From assembly GCF_000971135.1 (NCBI RefSeq), contig NZ_BBLW01000007.1, positions 62,001 to 126,000 of the forward strand: a DNA stretch of 64,000 bases. The letters run 5' to 3'. The notes beneath the pieces were generated by a model, which saw only the letters and a program-made list of their open reading frames with translations, ran no database searches and was not told the DNA's origin. The stretch comes from Demequina phytophila. Its GTDB lineage: Bacteria; Actinomycetota; Actinomycetes; Actinomycetales; Demequinaceae. This document shows, in pieces, positions 41,887 through 49,952 of the stretch (the stretch's first letter is position 1; each line of letters starts with the position of its first letter). The position numbers and the translations under genes were made by a program.

Positions 41887-43248
41887 CTAGCCGCGGACGA
41901 TGCGCGGGTTCAGGTCCTCGGTCGGGGGCGCCCAGGCGTCGGCGTCGGCGGGGACCTGGTCGCCCGAGCGGATGTCCTTGACCTCGCCGTCGGGCGACGT
42001 GCCGTCGCCGGCGGCAGGGAACCACACGAACGGGATGCCGCGGCGGTCCGCGTACTGGATCTGCTTGCCGAACTTGGCGGCGTTGGGCGACACCTCGGTG
42101 GCGATGCCGCGGGCGCGGAGGCGATCCGCGATCGCCGTGGACGCGGCGCGGTGCTCCTCGTCGGTGACGGCGACCAGGACGGCCTGCGGCACGGAGCGGG
42201 ACGCGGTCGCGAGGCCCGCGCCGAGCATGCGGCTCACCAGGCGGCTCACGCCGATCGACATGCCGACGCCGGGGAAGCCGCCGCCGGCGACCAGCGAGTC
42301 GTAGCGGCCGCCGGAGCAGATCGAGCCGAGGTCCTCGTGACCGTCCAGGACGGTCTCGTAGACGGCGCCCGTGTAGTAGTCGAGGCCGCGCGCGATCCGG
42401 AGGTCCGCGATCGCGGTCTCGGGGACGGCGGTGTTGACCGCGTCCACCAGCGCCGCGAGTGACCGGGCGCCGCGATCGAACTGGGCCCGCGCATCGTCCG
42501 CCTCCTCGACGATCGGGCTGTGGTCCCACAGCGCCTCGACCAGGTCGAGGAAGGAGCCGTCGGGCGTCTGGATCGCGGCGAGCTCGAGGATCGCGTCGAC
42601 GGCCTCGGGGCTGACGCCCTTGCCGTGGAGCTCCTCGCGCACGCCGTCGGGGCCGATCTTGTCGAGCTTGTCGACGCTGCGCAGCGCGCCCGCGACGTCC
42701 GCGATGCCGACGCCCCGGTAGAAGCCCTCGACCAGCGCGCGGTTGTTGAGGTGCATGCGCGCGGGAGGCAGCGGCAGTGCGCGCAGGGCGCGGGCCATGA
42801 CGATCGCGACCTCGGCCTCGAGGTGCTCGGGCAGGGTGTCCCGCCCCACCACGTCGATGTCGGCCTGGTAGAACTCGCGGAATCGGCCCTCCTGCGGGCG
42901 CTCGCCGCGCCACACCTTCTGGATCTGGAAGCGCCGGAACGGGAACTGCAGGCGGCCCTGGTTCTCCTCGACGTACCGCGCGAACGGCACCGTGAGGTCG
43001 AAGTGCAGGCCCAGCTTGGCCTCGCGACCGGCCTGCTCGTCGGCGTTGAGGCGACCGATCGCGTAGATCTCCTTCGACGCGTCCGAATCGCCTGCGAGAC
43101 GGTCCACCGGCTCCACCGCACGGGTCTCGATCTCACCGAAGCCGTGCAGCGCGAACACCTCGCGCAGCGTCGCGAGGACGTGCGCCTCGACAAGGCGCTC
43201 CTGCGGGGACCATTCGGGGAATCCGGAGAGGGGTTGCACGCGTGCCAT
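41887..43248 (-). CDS. hisS: Histidyl-tRNA synthetase
   Basis: Class II synthetase of 453 residues. Visible are LSGFPEWSPQERLVE at the N-terminus, motif 2 RFREFYQADIDVVG, the histidine motif RGLDYYTGAVYE, and motif 3 GVGMSIGVSRL, followed by the anticodon domain. I chose the ATG at 43248 (MARVQPLSGFPEW), as in relatives; an in-frame ATG three codons earlier (43257) is also possible. It is divergent from the cyclophilin gene. Two GGACGATGC copies lie in it, one across the last codons (Arg-Ile-Val). Confidence 0.95.
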   Translation of the reverse strand: MARVQPLSGFPEWSPQERLVEAHVLATLREVFALHGFGEIETRAVEPVDRLAGDSDASKEIYAIGRLNADEQAGREAKLGLHFDLTVPFARYVEENQGRLQFPFRRFQIQKVWRGERPQEGRFREFYQADIDVVGRDTLPEHLEAEVAIVMARALRALPLPPARMHLNNRALVEGFYRGVGIADVAGALRSVDKLDKIGPDGVREELHGKGVSPEAVDAILELAAIQTPDGSFLDLVEALWDHSPIVEEADDARAQFDRGARSLAALVDAVNTAVPETAIADLRIARGLDYYTGAVYETVLDGHEDLGSICSGGRYDSLVAGGGFPGVGMSIGVSRLVSRMLGAGLATASRSVPQAVLVAVTDEEHRAASTAIADRLRARGIATEVSPNAAKFGKQIQYADRRGIPFVWFPAAGDGTSPDGEVKDIRSGDQVPADADAWAPPTEDLNPRIVRG

Positions 43249-43316
43249 GCCCGCCATTGTTCCGCATGCGCCCGCCCTAGACTGACCTGGCACATCACCG
43301 GGATGAGGACGACTCG

Positions 43317-44117
43317 ATGACCAACAAGAAGCAGGCCAAGGCGCAGGCGGCCAAGAAGCAGCACGCGTACGAGGCACGGATCGCCGCGAAGCAGCGCAAG
43401 CGCGAGCGGACCATCCGCATCACCGCGATCGTCACGATCGTCGCGCTGGTGCTCGGCGGCGGGCTCGCGGTGATCCTCACGGCGGTCCACAGCAACCAGC
43501 AGGCGAAGAAGGCCGCCTCCGCCACGGAGTCGACCGCCACCGCGACCACCGACGACGAGGTCGAGCTCGAGTCCGGCTGGGCGGTCTCCCCCGAGCCCCC
43601 GGACCCGTCCTACGCGGAGGACCGCACCTGGACCGCGACCCTTGCGACCAACCAGGGCGATATCGAGATCGAGCTCGACGGCGCCGCGGCCCCGCAGGCG
43701 GTCGCGAGCTTCATCAAGCTCGCCGAGGACGGCTACTTCGACGGCACCGGCTGCCACCGCCTCACCACCGCGGGCATCTACGTGCTCCAGTGCGGCGACC
43801 CGACGGGCACCGGCACCGGCGGCCCCGGCTACCGCTACGGCCCCGTCGAGAACGCCCCGGCGGACGATGTCTACCCCGCCGGCACCGTCGCGATGGCGCG
43901 CGTGGGCGGCGACGGCGAGTCGATGGGAAGCCAGTTCTTCATCGTCTACCAGGACTCCACCATCCCGTCCGACGCGGCGGGCGGCTATACGGTGCTCGGC
44001 CAGGTGGTGGCCGGAAACGCTAGTGTTGAGCGTGTTGCCGAAGCAGGCACCATCACCGGGGACACCGACGGTGCCCCCGCAATGTCCGTCATCGTGAACG
44101 AGGTATCCGTCTCATGA
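43317..44117 (+). CDS. Membrane-anchored cyclophilin-type peptidyl-prolyl isomerase
   Basis: The 266-residue protein has a very basic cytoplasmic N-terminus, a membrane helix at about 34-56, an acidic linker, and a cyclophilin domain (about 104-266) facing outward. The catalytic pocket is partly recognisable: CHRL where FHR is usual, GSQFFIVYQD, and YTVLGQVVAG. Actinobacteria commonly have such an anchored PPIase beside relA and hisS. It overlaps the DUF349 gene by 4 bases. The substitution in the FHR motif may lower isomerase activity. Confidence 0.88.
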   Translation: MTNKKQAKAQAAKKQHAYEARIAAKQRKRERTIRITAIVTIVALVLGGGLAVILTAVHSNQQAKKAASATESTATATTDDEVELESGWAVSPEPPDPSYAEDRTWTATLATNQGDIEIELDGAAAPQAVASFIKLAEDGYFDGTGCHRLTTAGIYVLQCGDPTGTGTGGPGYRYGPVENAPADDVYPAGTVAMARVGGDGESMGSQFFIVYQDSTIPSDAAGGYTVLGQVVAGNASVERVAEAGTITGDTDGAPAMSVIVNEVSVS

Positions 44118-45691
44118 CCGAGTCGTCCGACGCTCCGGCGCCGAAGACCGAGGCCCCCGAGGCCGCGTCCCAGCCCACCCCCGAGGCCGTGGCGGAGGTG
44201 ACCGAGACCGTCGAGGTCGCCGCCGAGGCTCCCGTCGAGGAGGCGCCTGCCGAGGTCGCAGACGCCCCTGCCGAGGCCGAGGCTCCCGCGGAGGAGCCCG
44301 CAGCCGAGGAGGAGGCGCCCGCCGCATCGTCCCCCGCGAAGAAGGGCCCGAAGCCGCGCGCTCCCAAGCCGGGCGCGTTCAAGGCCCCGTCGCCGGTCGC
44401 CGTCGCCAAGCAGGCGACGCACACGGTCGTGGTGGTGCCGGTCGCCGCGGAGGTGCCGGAGGAGCGCTTCGAGGAGGCGCTCGCGCACGGCCTGGTCGAG
44501 GACGGCAAGGCGTACGTGATCATCGCCGAGGAGCGCGTCGAGGTCGGTCCCGCCGAGGACGACGAGGCCCTCAAGCCCTACGCGCACGCGTTCTTCGAGC
44601 TCGAGGCGTCGGTGGAGCGTTTCCACGCCCGCCTGTCCTCCGCGGAGCTCTCCCCCAAGGACATCGACGAGTCGATCGCCTCGATCGAGGCTGTCCTCAC
44701 CCCGGTGAGCGTGGTGGGCGACCTCGACACGCTGGTCGAGCGCTACGCCGCGGTGAAGGCGGAAGCCGAGGAGACGCGTACGCGCATCCAGGAGGAGCGT
44801 CGCGTGGCCCGCGAGGCCGCCGTGGCCTCGCGCGAGGAGATCGTGTCGACGGCCGAGGCGCTCGCCGCGAAGCCCGAGACGCAGGTCCACTGGAAGAACG
44901 ACACCGCCACCCTGCGCGGGCTGCTCGACGCGTGGAAGGAGGCGCAGCGCTCCGGCGCACGCATCCCCAAGGACGTCGAGCGCGCCCTGTGGACGCGCTT
45001 CACGCACGCGCGGTCCGCGTTCGAGAAGGCCCGCAAGCACCACTTCGCGGAGCTCGACCGGTCCAACGCGGACGTCGCGGGCCGCAAGGAGGAGCTGGTC
45101 GCGAAGGCCGAGTCGCTCGCCCAGACCACCGACTGGGACACCGGCGCACGCGGCTTCCGCGACCTCATGAACGAGTGGCGCACCGCCGGCCGGGGCCGCC
45201 GCTCCGTCGACGACGCGCTGTGGAAGAGGTTCCAGAACGCACAGGACTCGTTCTTCGAGGCCCGCCGCGGTGCGGCCGACGCGGAGGACGAGGCGCTGTC
45301 GGGCAACGTCGACGCCAAGGAGGCCGCCGTGGCCGAGGCCGAGGCGCTTCTGCCCATCAAGGACCTCAACGCCACCAAGCAGGCGCTCCGCCCCATCCAG
45401 GACCGCTTCGAGGCCGCGGGCCGCGTCCCGCGCGCCGACATCGCGCGCCTGTCCAAGCGCATGGGCGCCGTCGAGAAGGCCGTCCGAGACGCCGAGGACG
45501 CGGAGTGGAACTCGCGCAACCCCGAGCTCGAGGCGCGCGCCTCGGGCGCGGCGGCGCAGCTGGGCTCCGCGATCGCGGCGCTCGAGGCCGAGATCGCCGA
45601 GGCGAAGGCCAAGGGCAAGGACACCAAGAAGCTCGAGGAGTCGCTGGCGGCCCGCCGGCAGTGGCTCACCCAGATCGAGGGGCTCGCGTAA
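44114..45691 (+). CDS. DUF349-repeat protein
   Basis: The 525-residue cytoplasmic protein has a Pro/Ala/Glu-rich disordered N-terminus (about 1-95) and a basic patch (KKGPKPRAPKPG), then a conserved segment with VEDGKAYVIIAEERVEVG, and several helical DUF349 repeats (about 230-480) with repeated W-K-R-F patterns such as DALWKRFQNAQDSFFEARR. Related proteins occur beside relA in many Actinobacteria; the function of DUF349 is unresolved. It is coupled to the cyclophilin by a 4-base overlap and followed by a terminator. Confidence 0.88.
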   Translation: MTESSDAPAPKTEAPEAASQPTPEAVAEVTETVEVAAEAPVEEAPAEVADAPAEAEAPAEEPAAEEEAPAASSPAKKGPKPRAPKPGAFKAPSPVAVAKQATHTVVVVPVAAEVPEERFEEALAHGLVEDGKAYVIIAEERVEVGPAEDDEALKPYAHAFFELEASVERFHARLSSAELSPKDIDESIASIEAVLTPVSVVGDLDTLVERYAAVKAEAEETRTRIQEERRVAREAAVASREEIVSTAEALAAKPETQVHWKNDTATLRGLLDAWKEAQRSGARIPKDVERALWTRFTHARSAFEKARKHHFAELDRSNADVAGRKEELVAKAESLAQTTDWDTGARGFRDLMNEWRTAGRGRRSVDDALWKRFQNAQDSFFEARRGAADAEDEALSGNVDAKEAAVAEAEALLPIKDLNATKQALRPIQDRFEAAGRVPRADIARLSKRMGAVEKAVRDAEDAEWNSRNPELEARASGAAAQLGSAIAALEAEIAEAKAKGKDTKKLEESLAARRQWLTQIEGLA

Positions 45692-45721
45692 CCCGCGCAA
45701 CCCGCGCATCGTCCAGGCTCC

Positions 45722-45751
45722 GAGGCCCGTCACCGCAAGGTGGCGGGCCTC
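45722..45751 (+). terminator. Terminator after the DUF349 gene
   Basis: A 13-base stem with a single G-T pair around a GCAA loop starts 30 bases after the stop. A GGACGATGC copy in reverse orientation (45706-45714) lies between the stop and the hairpin. Confidence 0.8.
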
Positions 45752-45775
45752 GCTGCTTCCCCGCTTCCGCGATTG

Positions 45776-45873
45776 CTCATCCACACAGCCTCCGCGATGT
45801 GACCGTTCACCGAGACAGCTTCAAGCGGATCTGGCGCATCTAGGTGGATGAGTGCGTTTCCTGTGTGGATCAG
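45776..45873. repeat. Three copies of a GTGGATSAG-like element upstream of the small unknown gene
   Basis: CTCATCCACACAG (45776-45788, reverse), TAGGTGGATGAG (45841-45852) and CTGTGTGGATCAG (45861-45873) share TGTGTGGATSAG. They lie within 175 bases upstream of the start at 45947. They could be operator half-sites. The remaining gap holds nothing else recognised. Confidence 0.4.
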
Positions 45874-45946
45874 TGCAGCCGGCGTCGGCAGCGGGCGCCG
45901 TCCACAGGGGGTCGCCTGCCCGGCCCCGGCACGGGACCCTGGGGTG

Positions 45947-46486
45947 ATGATCCTGGTGCGACCTGACGACGTCGGTCCCGCCGCCTTCGCACGCCTGCTG
46001 CGCGACCGTCACCTGGCGCACCTCCTGCCCGGGGTCGCCCGTCCCGCCGACATCCCCGACTCCCCCGGCCTGCGCGCGCTCGCCGCCGCCGACCGGGTCC
46101 CCACGCACGTGGTCCTGACCGGCCTCGCGGCGCTGTGGGTGCACTGCTGGAGGGACGATGCCCCGGCCGGGTGGCACGCGGTGGGTGTCCGGGGGCTCTA
46201 CCGCCCGGCGAGCACCGCGGTGCGGCTCCACTCGGGCCCGACGGCGCGCCTGGGAGCGACGGTCGAGGGCGGGCTGCGCCTCGCTCCCCCGGCGCGCGCA
46301 TGCGTCGACGCGCTGCGGTGGGAGCCGCCCCACGCGGCGCTGCACACGGTGGCCGGAGCGGTCGCCCGCGGCCGCCTCGCCCCCGCGGACCTCGAGGCGG
46401 CCCTGCGTCACGACGCGCGCTCGAGCGCCGGCTACGCGCGCGTCGCCGGGCTGGTGGAGGCGATCAGGGCCGCTTGGTCCCCGTGA
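45947..46486 (+). CDS. Uncharacterised 179-residue protein (faint resemblance to AbiEi-type antitoxins)
   Basis: No confident family. The protein is soluble and rich in Ala, Arg and Leu. The pattern of a short N-terminal helical part, then VVLTGLAALWVHCW, a VRLHSG strand, and ACVDALRW followed by AALHTVAGAVARGRL faintly recalls the layout of actinobacterial AbiEi-like proteins, but a helix-turn-helix is not clear. The ATG at 45947 (or the GTG at 45944) is preceded by a weak GGG. Its end overlaps the end of relA by 23 bases on the opposite strand. Three short repeats lie upstream. It interrupts the usual relA-ppi adjacency. Confidence 0.6.
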   Translation: MILVRPDDVGPAAFARLLRDRHLAHLLPGVARPADIPDSPGLRALAAADRVPTHVVLTGLAALWVHCWRDDAPAGWHAVGVRGLYRPASTAVRLHSGPTARLGATVEGGLRLAPPARACVDALRWEPPHAALHTVAGAVARGRLAPADLEAALRHDARSSAGYARVAGLVEAIRAAWSP

Positions 46487-48713
46487 TGCGGCGCGCGTCG
46501 TAGACGCCGTCGATGCGGCGCACCGCGGACAGGATCGCGCCCAGGTGCGACGGGTCCGCCATCTCGAACTGGAAGCTCGACATCGCGACGCGGTCGCGGG
46601 TGGTCGACACGTTCGCGGACAGGATGTTGACGTGGTGGTCGGACAGCACCTGCGTGACGTCCGAGAGCAGGCGGTTGCGGTCGAGCGCCTCGACCTCGAT
46701 CTGCACCAGGAACGTGCCGGCGGAGTGCCCGGTCCACTCGACGTCGATGAGCCGCTCGCTCTGGTTGTTCAGCTGCGCGAGGTTGTCGCAGTCCGCACGG
46801 TGCACCGAGACGCCGGAGCCGCGGGTGATGAAGCCCTGGATCGGGTCGCCGGGCACGGGCGTGCAGCAGCGTGCGAGCTTGACCACCACGTCGGTGAGCC
46901 CGTGCACGGACACTCCGGGGTCTCCACGACGCGCGGCGCGTGCCGGCGGCAGCCCGGGGCGGGTGATCTCGGTGAGGTCCTCGTCCGCGCCCTCCTGACC
47001 ACCCACGGCATCGGTCATCCGCGCGACCACGTCGGCCGCCTGCTCCTTGTGCTCGCCGATCGCGGCGTACAGCGAGTCGACGTCCTCGTAGTGCATCTCC
47101 TTCGCGAGGGCGAGGAGCGTGGGACGGCTCATGAGGCGCTGCATGGGCAGCTGCTGACGGCGGATCGCGCGGGCGAGCATGTCGCGCCCGGTCTCGATGG
47201 ACTCCTCGCGCCGCTCGCGCGTGAACCACTGGCGGATCTTGTTGCGGGCGCGCGTGGACTGCACGAACTCGAGCCAGTCGCGCTTGGGGTGCGCGTTCTC
47301 GTCGGACGTGGTGAGCACCTCGACGGTGTCGCCGTTCTCGAGCGTCGAGTCGAGCGGCACCAGCCGGCCGTTGACCTTGGCGCCGATGGTCTTGTGGCCC
47401 ACCTCGGTGTGGACCGCGTACGCGAAGTCCACCGGCGTGGCGCCCTGGGGCAGCGACAGCAGCTTGCCGCGCGGCGTGAACACGTAGACCTCGGCCTTGG
47501 AGATCTCGCCCCGGAGGCTGTCGAGGAACTCGGTCGGGTCCGCGGTCTCCTGCTGCCAGTCCGCGATCTGGCGCAGCCAGCCCATCTCACCGCCGCCGCG
47601 CGACGTGACGCCGGTCTTCGCGGTCTCCTTGTAGCGCCAGTGCGCGGCCAGGCCGTACTCGGCGCGGCGGTGCATGTCGTAGGTGCGGATCTGCAGCTCC
47701 ACCGGCTTGCCCGTGGGACCGATCACCGTGGTGTGCAGCGACTGGTACAGGTTGAACTTGGGCATCGCGATGTAGTCCTTGAACCGGCCCGGGACGGGCT
47801 GGTACCTGGCGTGCATCGCGCCCAGCACGGCGTAGCAGTCGCGGACCGTCTCGACCAGGATGCGGATCCCCACCAGGTCGTAGATGTCGTTGAGGTCGCG
47901 ACCCCGCACGATCATCTTCTGATACACCGAGTAGTAGTGCTTGGGGCGACCGGTGATCTCGCCCTTGATCTTCATGCCGCGGAGGTCCTTCTCGATCTCC
48001 GCGCGAACCTGCGCGAGGTACTTCTCGCGCTCGGGCGCCCGCTCCGTGACGACGTCGACGATCTCCTGGTAGATCTTCGGGTACAGGGTCTGGAAGCTGA
48101 GGTCCTCGAGCTCCCACTTGATCGCGTTGAGGCCCATGCGGTGCGCGAGCGGGGCGTAGATCTCGAGCGTCTCCTGCGCCTTCTTGCGCGCGGACTCCGG
48201 CGCGACGTACTTCCAGGTGCGCGCGTTGTGGAGCCGGTCGCACAGCTTGAGCAGCAGCACGCGGATGTCCTTGGCCATCGCGACGACCATCTTGCGCACG
48301 GTCTCCGCCTGCGCGGCGTCCCCGTACGTGACCTTGTCGAGCTTGGTGACGCCGTCGACGATCATCGCGACCTCGTCGCCGAACTCCTGCTGCATGCGCT
48401 CGAGCGAGAACTCCGTGTCCTCGACCACGTCATGCAGCAGCGCCGCCGCGATCACCGAGTCCGTCATGCCCAGGTCCGCGATGATCTGCGCCACCGCGAT
48501 CGGGTGGGTGATGTAGGGCTCGCCGCTCTTGCGCTTCTGGCCGCGGTGCGCCTCCTCGGCGACCTTGTAGGCGCGCTCGATCAGCCCCGTCCGTCCGCGC
48601 GGATACATCCGGCGATACGTGTCGAGCACGCCGTCGATCGCGCTGGCCTCCCGGCTCCCCCGGCGCAGGAATCCGAGCCCGAGCGTGCCGGTCGAGGGAC
48701 GGGTCTCTGTCAC
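46464..48713 (-). CDS. relA: Bifunctional (p)ppGpp synthetase/hydrolase Rel
   Basis: Makes and degrades the stringent-response alarmone. The 749-residue protein has the HD hydrolase domain (HPIAVAQIIADL, LLHDVVEDT), the synthetase domain (GRPKHYYSVYQKM), TGS (FTPRGKLLSLPQGATPVDFAYAVH), and a C-terminal zinc-finger/ACT region with ARCCTPVPGD. The intact HD residues indicate a hydrolase-competent enzyme. I start at the GTG at 48713, which has CGGAGG five bases upstream; the GTG two codons earlier overlaps that site. apt, commonly the next gene upstream, is absent. Confidence 0.96.
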   Translation of the reverse strand: MTETRPSTGTLGLGFLRRGSREASAIDGVLDTYRRMYPRGRTGLIERAYKVAEEAHRGQKRKSGEPYITHPIAVAQIIADLGMTDSVIAAALLHDVVEDTEFSLERMQQEFGDEVAMIVDGVTKLDKVTYGDAAQAETVRKMVVAMAKDIRVLLLKLCDRLHNARTWKYVAPESARKKAQETLEIYAPLAHRMGLNAIKWELEDLSFQTLYPKIYQEIVDVVTERAPEREKYLAQVRAEIEKDLRGMKIKGEITGRPKHYYSVYQKMIVRGRDLNDIYDLVGIRILVETVRDCYAVLGAMHARYQPVPGRFKDYIAMPKFNLYQSLHTTVIGPTGKPVELQIRTYDMHRRAEYGLAAHWRYKETAKTGVTSRGGGEMGWLRQIADWQQETADPTEFLDSLRGEISKAEVYVFTPRGKLLSLPQGATPVDFAYAVHTEVGHKTIGAKVNGRLVPLDSTLENGDTVEVLTTSDENAHPKRDWLEFVQSTRARNKIRQWFTRERREESIETGRDMLARAIRRQQLPMQRLMSRPTLLALAKEMHYEDVDSLYAAIGEHKEQAADVVARMTDAVGGQEGADEDLTEITRPGLPPARAARRGDPGVSVHGLTDVVVKLARCCTPVPGDPIQGFITRGSGVSVHRADCDNLAQLNNQSERLIDVEWTGHSAGTFLVQIEVEALDRNRLLSDVTQVLSDHHVNILSANVSTTRDRVAMSSFQFEMADPSHLGAILSAVRRIDGVYDARRITGTKRP

Positions 48714-48740
48714 GCGCACCTCCGAGGCTGGTAGACCGAC

Positions 48741-48746
48741 AGTCTA
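48741..48746 (-). promoter_or_regulatory. Possible -10 element (TAGACT) for relA
   Basis: On the minus strand TAGACT, about 28 bases before the relA GTG, fits TAnnnT and would give a short leader. The -35 box is not clear. Confidence 0.35.
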
Positions 48747-48800
48747 TCCGCGCGGCCCGACACCCCGACACGTCCGCATTCTGTACCAAAGACGACGGAA

Positions 48801-48834
48801 GGGGGACGATGCGGCGGTCGCCGCATCGTCCCCC
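48801..48834 (-). terminator. Terminator of secDF made of two inverted GGACGATGC repeats
   Basis: A perfect 14-base-pair stem (48801-48814 with 48821-48834) with a 6-base loop starts 30 bases after the secF stop. Each arm contains one full GGACGATGC copy (48804-48812 and, inverted, 48823-48831). This use of paired repeats as a terminator is characteristic of DNA uptake sequences in Neisseria. Confidence 0.85.
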
Positions 48835-48863
48835 TCACCTTCGGCCGGGGTGGAGACCCCGTG

Positions 48864-49952
48864 TCAGGCCTTGCGCTTCTTGCGCTTGGGCTGCGCCGCG
48901 GCGCCCTGGTGGCTGCCGCGGTTGACCGCGCCCACGCGCACGTCGCCGGTGTCGGAGATCGCCACGTCCGTCTCGCCCGAGGCCCGCAGCGCGAGAACCT
49001 GCCGCGTGTGCTCGACGATCTTGGGCTCGTAGTCGCGCAGCGCGACCTCGACCGGCGTCGCCACGAAGATCGACGAGTACGTGCCGACCGCCATGCCGAC
49101 GAACAGCGCGAGCGAGATGTCCTTGAGCGTGCCCGCACCGAGAAGGAACGAGCCGATGAACAGGATCGCGGACACCGGCAGCAGCGCCACCACGGACGTG
49201 TTGATGGAGCGCACCAGGGTCTGGTTGAGGCCCAGGTTCGCGAGCTCGTCGTACGTGTAGCGGTGCTGCGACGTGAGGTGCTGCGTGTTCTCGCGGATCT
49301 TGTCGAACACCACCACCGTGTCGTACAGCGAGTAGCCGAGGATGGTGAGGAATCCGATCACGGACGCCGGGGTGACCTCGAAGCCGATCAGCGCGTACAC
49401 GCCGACCGTGATGATGAGGTCGTGCGCGAGCGCCACGAGCGCCGCCACCGCCATGCGCCAGGCGCGGAAGTACAGCGACATCACGATGCCGACGAGCACG
49501 AGGAACACGATCAGCGACTGGACCGCCGCCTTGCCCACGGACGCGCCCCACGTGGGGCCGATCTGCGTGAAGCTGACCTGGTCCTCGGGGACGTCGTAGG
49601 CCTCCGCCAGGGCGGACGTGATCTCACGACCGGTCTCGATGTCGACCACGCCGATCTGGATGCGGACGTCGTTGTCACCGAGGATGGTGACGCGCGCGGT
49701 GGCGTCGGGCGCGAGCTCCTCGATCACGGCCTGCGCCTCGGCGGGCTCGGTGATCGACGTCTCGGTGACGCGGAACTCGGTGCCGCCGACGAAGTCGATG
49801 CCGGCGTTGAGCCCCTTCGTGAACAGCGCCACCAGCGACAGCGCGACGAGCACGCCGGACACGATGAACCAGCGCTTGCGCTGGGCGACGATCGGGTAGG
49901 TCTTCTCCCCGGAGTGCAGCTTGTTGCCCCACTCGGCCAGGTTGAGCTTCAT
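48864..49952 (-). CDS. secF: Protein translocase subunit SecF
   Basis: Partner of SecD in the SecDF complex that uses the proton gradient to complete protein export. The 362-residue protein has a first helix near 30-50, the P4-type extracellular domain after AGIDFVGGTEFRV, five further helices (about 145-310), and a basic C-terminus KRKKRKA. The ATG at 49952 overlaps the secD stop by 4 bases. Immediately downstream is the inverted-repeat terminator. apt is missing between secF and relA. Confidence 0.96.
   Translation of the reverse strand: MKLNLAEWGNKLHSGEKTYPIVAQRKRWFIVSGVLVALSLVALFTKGLNAGIDFVGGTEFRVTETSITEPAEAQAVIEELAPDATARVTILGDNDVRIQIGVVDIETGREITSALAEAYDVPEDQVSFTQIGPTWGASVGKAAVQSLIVFLVLVGIVMSLYFRAWRMAVAALVALAHDLIITVGVYALIGFEVTPASVIGFLTILGYSLYDTVVVFDKIRENTQHLTSQHRYTYDELANLGLNQTLVRSINTSVVALLPVSAILFIGSFLLGAGTLKDISLALFVGMAVGTYSSIFVATPVEVALRDYEPKIVEHTRQVLALRASGETDVAISDTGDVRVGAVNRGSHQGAAAQPKRKKRKA

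Noticed and set aside
45848-45946. Extending the small unknown gene to an ATG at 45848
   Set aside because: The added 33 residues look non-coding, there is no ribosome binding site, and the region holds the repeat elements.
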